A program made the translations under genes and the position numbers. From Chloroflexota bacterium (GTDB lineage: Bacteria > Chloroflexota > Anaerolineae > Aggregatilineales > Phototrophicaceae), in NCBI GenBank assembly GCA_010092805.1, contig JAADYY010000163.1, forward strand, positions 1-9,708: a DNA stretch of 9,708 bases, read 5' to 3'. A model generated the notes under the pieces. The model was not told where the DNA came from. It was given only the letters and a program-made list of their open reading frames with translations, and searched no databases. Each line of letters opens with the position of its first letter. Position 1 is the stretch's first letter. Below, one piece after another: positions 8,691 to 9,708 of this stretch.

Positions 8691-9658
8691 AGTTTGTACC
8701 AGCCCGGCGCGCTGTCCGGCTTGGGCACCAGGTCATGCCAGGGGCGGGCCGTCCACTCGCACAGAGTCGCCAACTCCTCCATGCGGTCGCGGGCCGTTTT
8801 GGCGAGAAAATCGGTGCGCGCGGTGTCATGCAGCGCGACGGCTTCGCCCCACACCGCCCGCCCGACGATCACGCCGCTGGCCCCGGCCTCACAGGCCAGC
8901 TCGGCTTGCCGCTTGAACAGATCGAACCTGACGCCCAGGCTCAACAGCGCCCAGGGCACCGTGATCGTCCCGGCGAGGTCTTGCAGCGCGTCGGCCCACA
9001 CGGACTCGTCTTTGCTGCGCATCACATCGACCGGGAACGGCGTTTTGAGCACATCAATGCCCATCGCACAGAAGATGCGCGCGTTTTCGACGACCACCTC
9101 GCGGTATTCGCCCAGTGTCAGCGGCGTGTGTTGGTCGAGTGTGGCCGGCAGCGGCTCCAGAAACAGCGGCAGATCGTGCTGGCGGCACGCTTCGATCACC
9201 TGGGCGACGCGGTCGCGCTGTGCCTGGGCGTGGATCGCTTTGGGGTGGTGATACCCCAGCAGCTAGACGCCTGACCCGCCCGCGCGCTTGATCTTGCCGA
9301 CCGTCCAGCCAGGGATCATGTTCAGGGCGCGCAGGCTGGGGTGTACGCCGTAATCGGTGATTTCCAGCGGGGCCAGCAGCCCCAACTTGCCGCCAATTGT
9401 CCCTTCGGCGATGCCCGGCCCGAAACCGTAATCGGGGTCGGTGAGCACCGCGCTGGCATACGGGGCCAGATAATTTGTGACTTCCTGCTTGAAGGCCGTC
9501 ATCGTCCGCTCGGTGACCTGGCCCGCCCCGGCGCTGGCCGCGTGCTTTTCGAGCTGTTGGCGCAGGTTGCCGCGATGATCAACGGCCAGAATTGCGAAAT
9601 GGCCCGACGGCGTGCTGCACTGCGCCAGATGTCGATAGGTGCCGATGCTGGTGGTCAT
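8663..9658 (-). pseudogene. Class I aldolase of the LacD/YihT family, interrupted by one in-frame amber codon
   Basis: Read through the TAG at 9263-9265, the frame encodes 331 residues, a normal length for this family. Relatives cleave tagatose 1,6-bisphosphate (LacD) or 6-deoxy-6-sulfofructose 1-phosphate (YihT) to dihydroxyacetone phosphate plus an aldehyde through a lysine Schiff base; the substrate here is undecided. Visible features are AILAVDHRG with Asp27 (the family usually has DQRG or similar), LAPYASAVLTDPDYG (about 69-83), FLEPL with Glu168, DVLKTPFP with the Schiff-base Lys205, and the phosphate-site end AGASGVIVGRAVW (258-270). The stop is codon 132 in GGSGV-stop-LLGY, where relatives carry the active-site lysine of a GVKLL-type motif; AAG to TAG is one base change. 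The other 330 codons are undamaged, so the lesion is recent, a sequencing error, or read through. Unread, the products are a 131-residue N-terminal piece (9263-9658) and a C-terminal piece within 8663-9262. The ATG at 9658 is set by a strong ribosome binding site. Confidence 0.86.
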
Positions 9659-9662
9659 CGAA

Positions 9663-9670
9663 CCCTCCTT
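9663..9670 (-). promoter_or_regulatory. Strong ribosome binding site of the aldolase gene
   Basis: On the minus strand, AAGGAGGG ends 4 bases (core AAGGAGG 5 bases) before the ATG at 9656-9658. This is the strongest Shine-Dalgarno sequence in the window and selects residue 1 (MTTSIG) over an in-frame upstream start at 9682 that would lie inside the neighbouring hairpin. Confidence 0.85.
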
Positions 9671-9678
9671 GCTGGAAA

Positions 9679-9699
9679 CCACCCGTCTTTAGCGGGTGG
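9679..9699. repeat. Perfect 7-bp inverted repeat (hairpin) upstream of the aldolase, possibly an IS200/IS605-type end
   Basis: CCACCCG (9679-9685) and CGGGTGG (9693-9699) flank the 7-base loop TCTTTAG. A GC-rich stem with a CTTTAG/CTAAAG loop is common in the subterminal hairpins of IS200/IS605 elements and related non-coding copies; that link is by resemblance only. No transposase or tnpB frame is in the window, which ends 9 bases later. On the minus strand the stem is followed by TTTCC, too short a T run for a convincing terminator, and it sits 8 bases before the Shine-Dalgarno, so it would be in or near the aldolase mRNA leader. Confidence 0.5.
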
Positions 9700-9708
9700 A
9701 GGAAAGCA

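Noticed and set aside
9263..9265. Pyrrolysine as the meaning of the amber codon
   Set aside because: Pyrrolysine is known mainly in methylamine methyltransferases of methanogens and a few bacteria. Nothing in this window supports the pathway, so a plain mutation or sequencing error is more likely; kept only as a test in the finding.
8390..9274. A 294-codon plus-strand frame spanning the end of the S12 gene and the aldolase
   Set aside because: It is out of frame with the S12 gene and antisense to the aldolase, and its Arg/Gln/His/Asp-rich product looks like a shadow of both.

Overview
This is a GC-rich stretch of bacterial chromosome. Gene content and protein style fit a free-living Chloroflexota bacterium of the Anaerolineae type: a distinctive RNA polymerase beta subunit with a large insert, an S9 peptidase with a GISGGG nucleophile elbow, and a two-helix membrane-anchored S12 hydrolase. 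That placement is an inference from overall resemblance; no marker here was aligned. Promoters look like ordinary sigma-70 type. I see no tRNA, rRNA, CRISPR array, prophage or transposase gene.

Layout. (1) Positions 1-1640 hold the C-terminal 545 residues of RpoB, cut by the window start, followed by a very strong intrinsic terminator at 1666-1702. rpoC does not follow. (2) 1711-3003, minus strand: a 12-helix MFS transporter, convergent with rpoB. (3) 3004-3285: a non-coding divergent promoter region, with a promoter for the transporter and a near-consensus promoter for the next operon. (4) 3286-4347, plus strand: endonuclease V (nfi) and a 124-residue protein of unknown function, 9 bases apart. 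(5) 4475-5251, plus strand: a secreted protein of unknown function. (6) 5316-8690, plus strand: an S9 prolyl-oligopeptidase-type peptidase and a membrane-anchored S12 (beta-lactamase family) serine hydrolase, 3 bases apart, probably one operon. (7) 8663-9658, minus strand, overlapping the S12 gene tail to tail by 28 bases: a class I aldolase of the LacD/YihT family. Its frame is intact except for one amber codon at 9263-9265, at the place of a conserved active-site lysine. (8) 9679-9699: a perfect 7-bp inverted repeat just upstream of the aldolase ribosome binding site, resembling the end hairpins of IS200/IS605-type elements.

Functions. The window is mostly housekeeping and general metabolism: transcription, repair of deaminated bases, transport, peptide turnover and sugar-phosphate cleavage. 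The genes do not form one pathway. I found no convincing new multi-gene system. The best leads are the aldolase amber codon, the hairpin beside it, the Trp-rich RpoB insert with the separation from rpoC, and the uncharacterised partner of endonuclease V.
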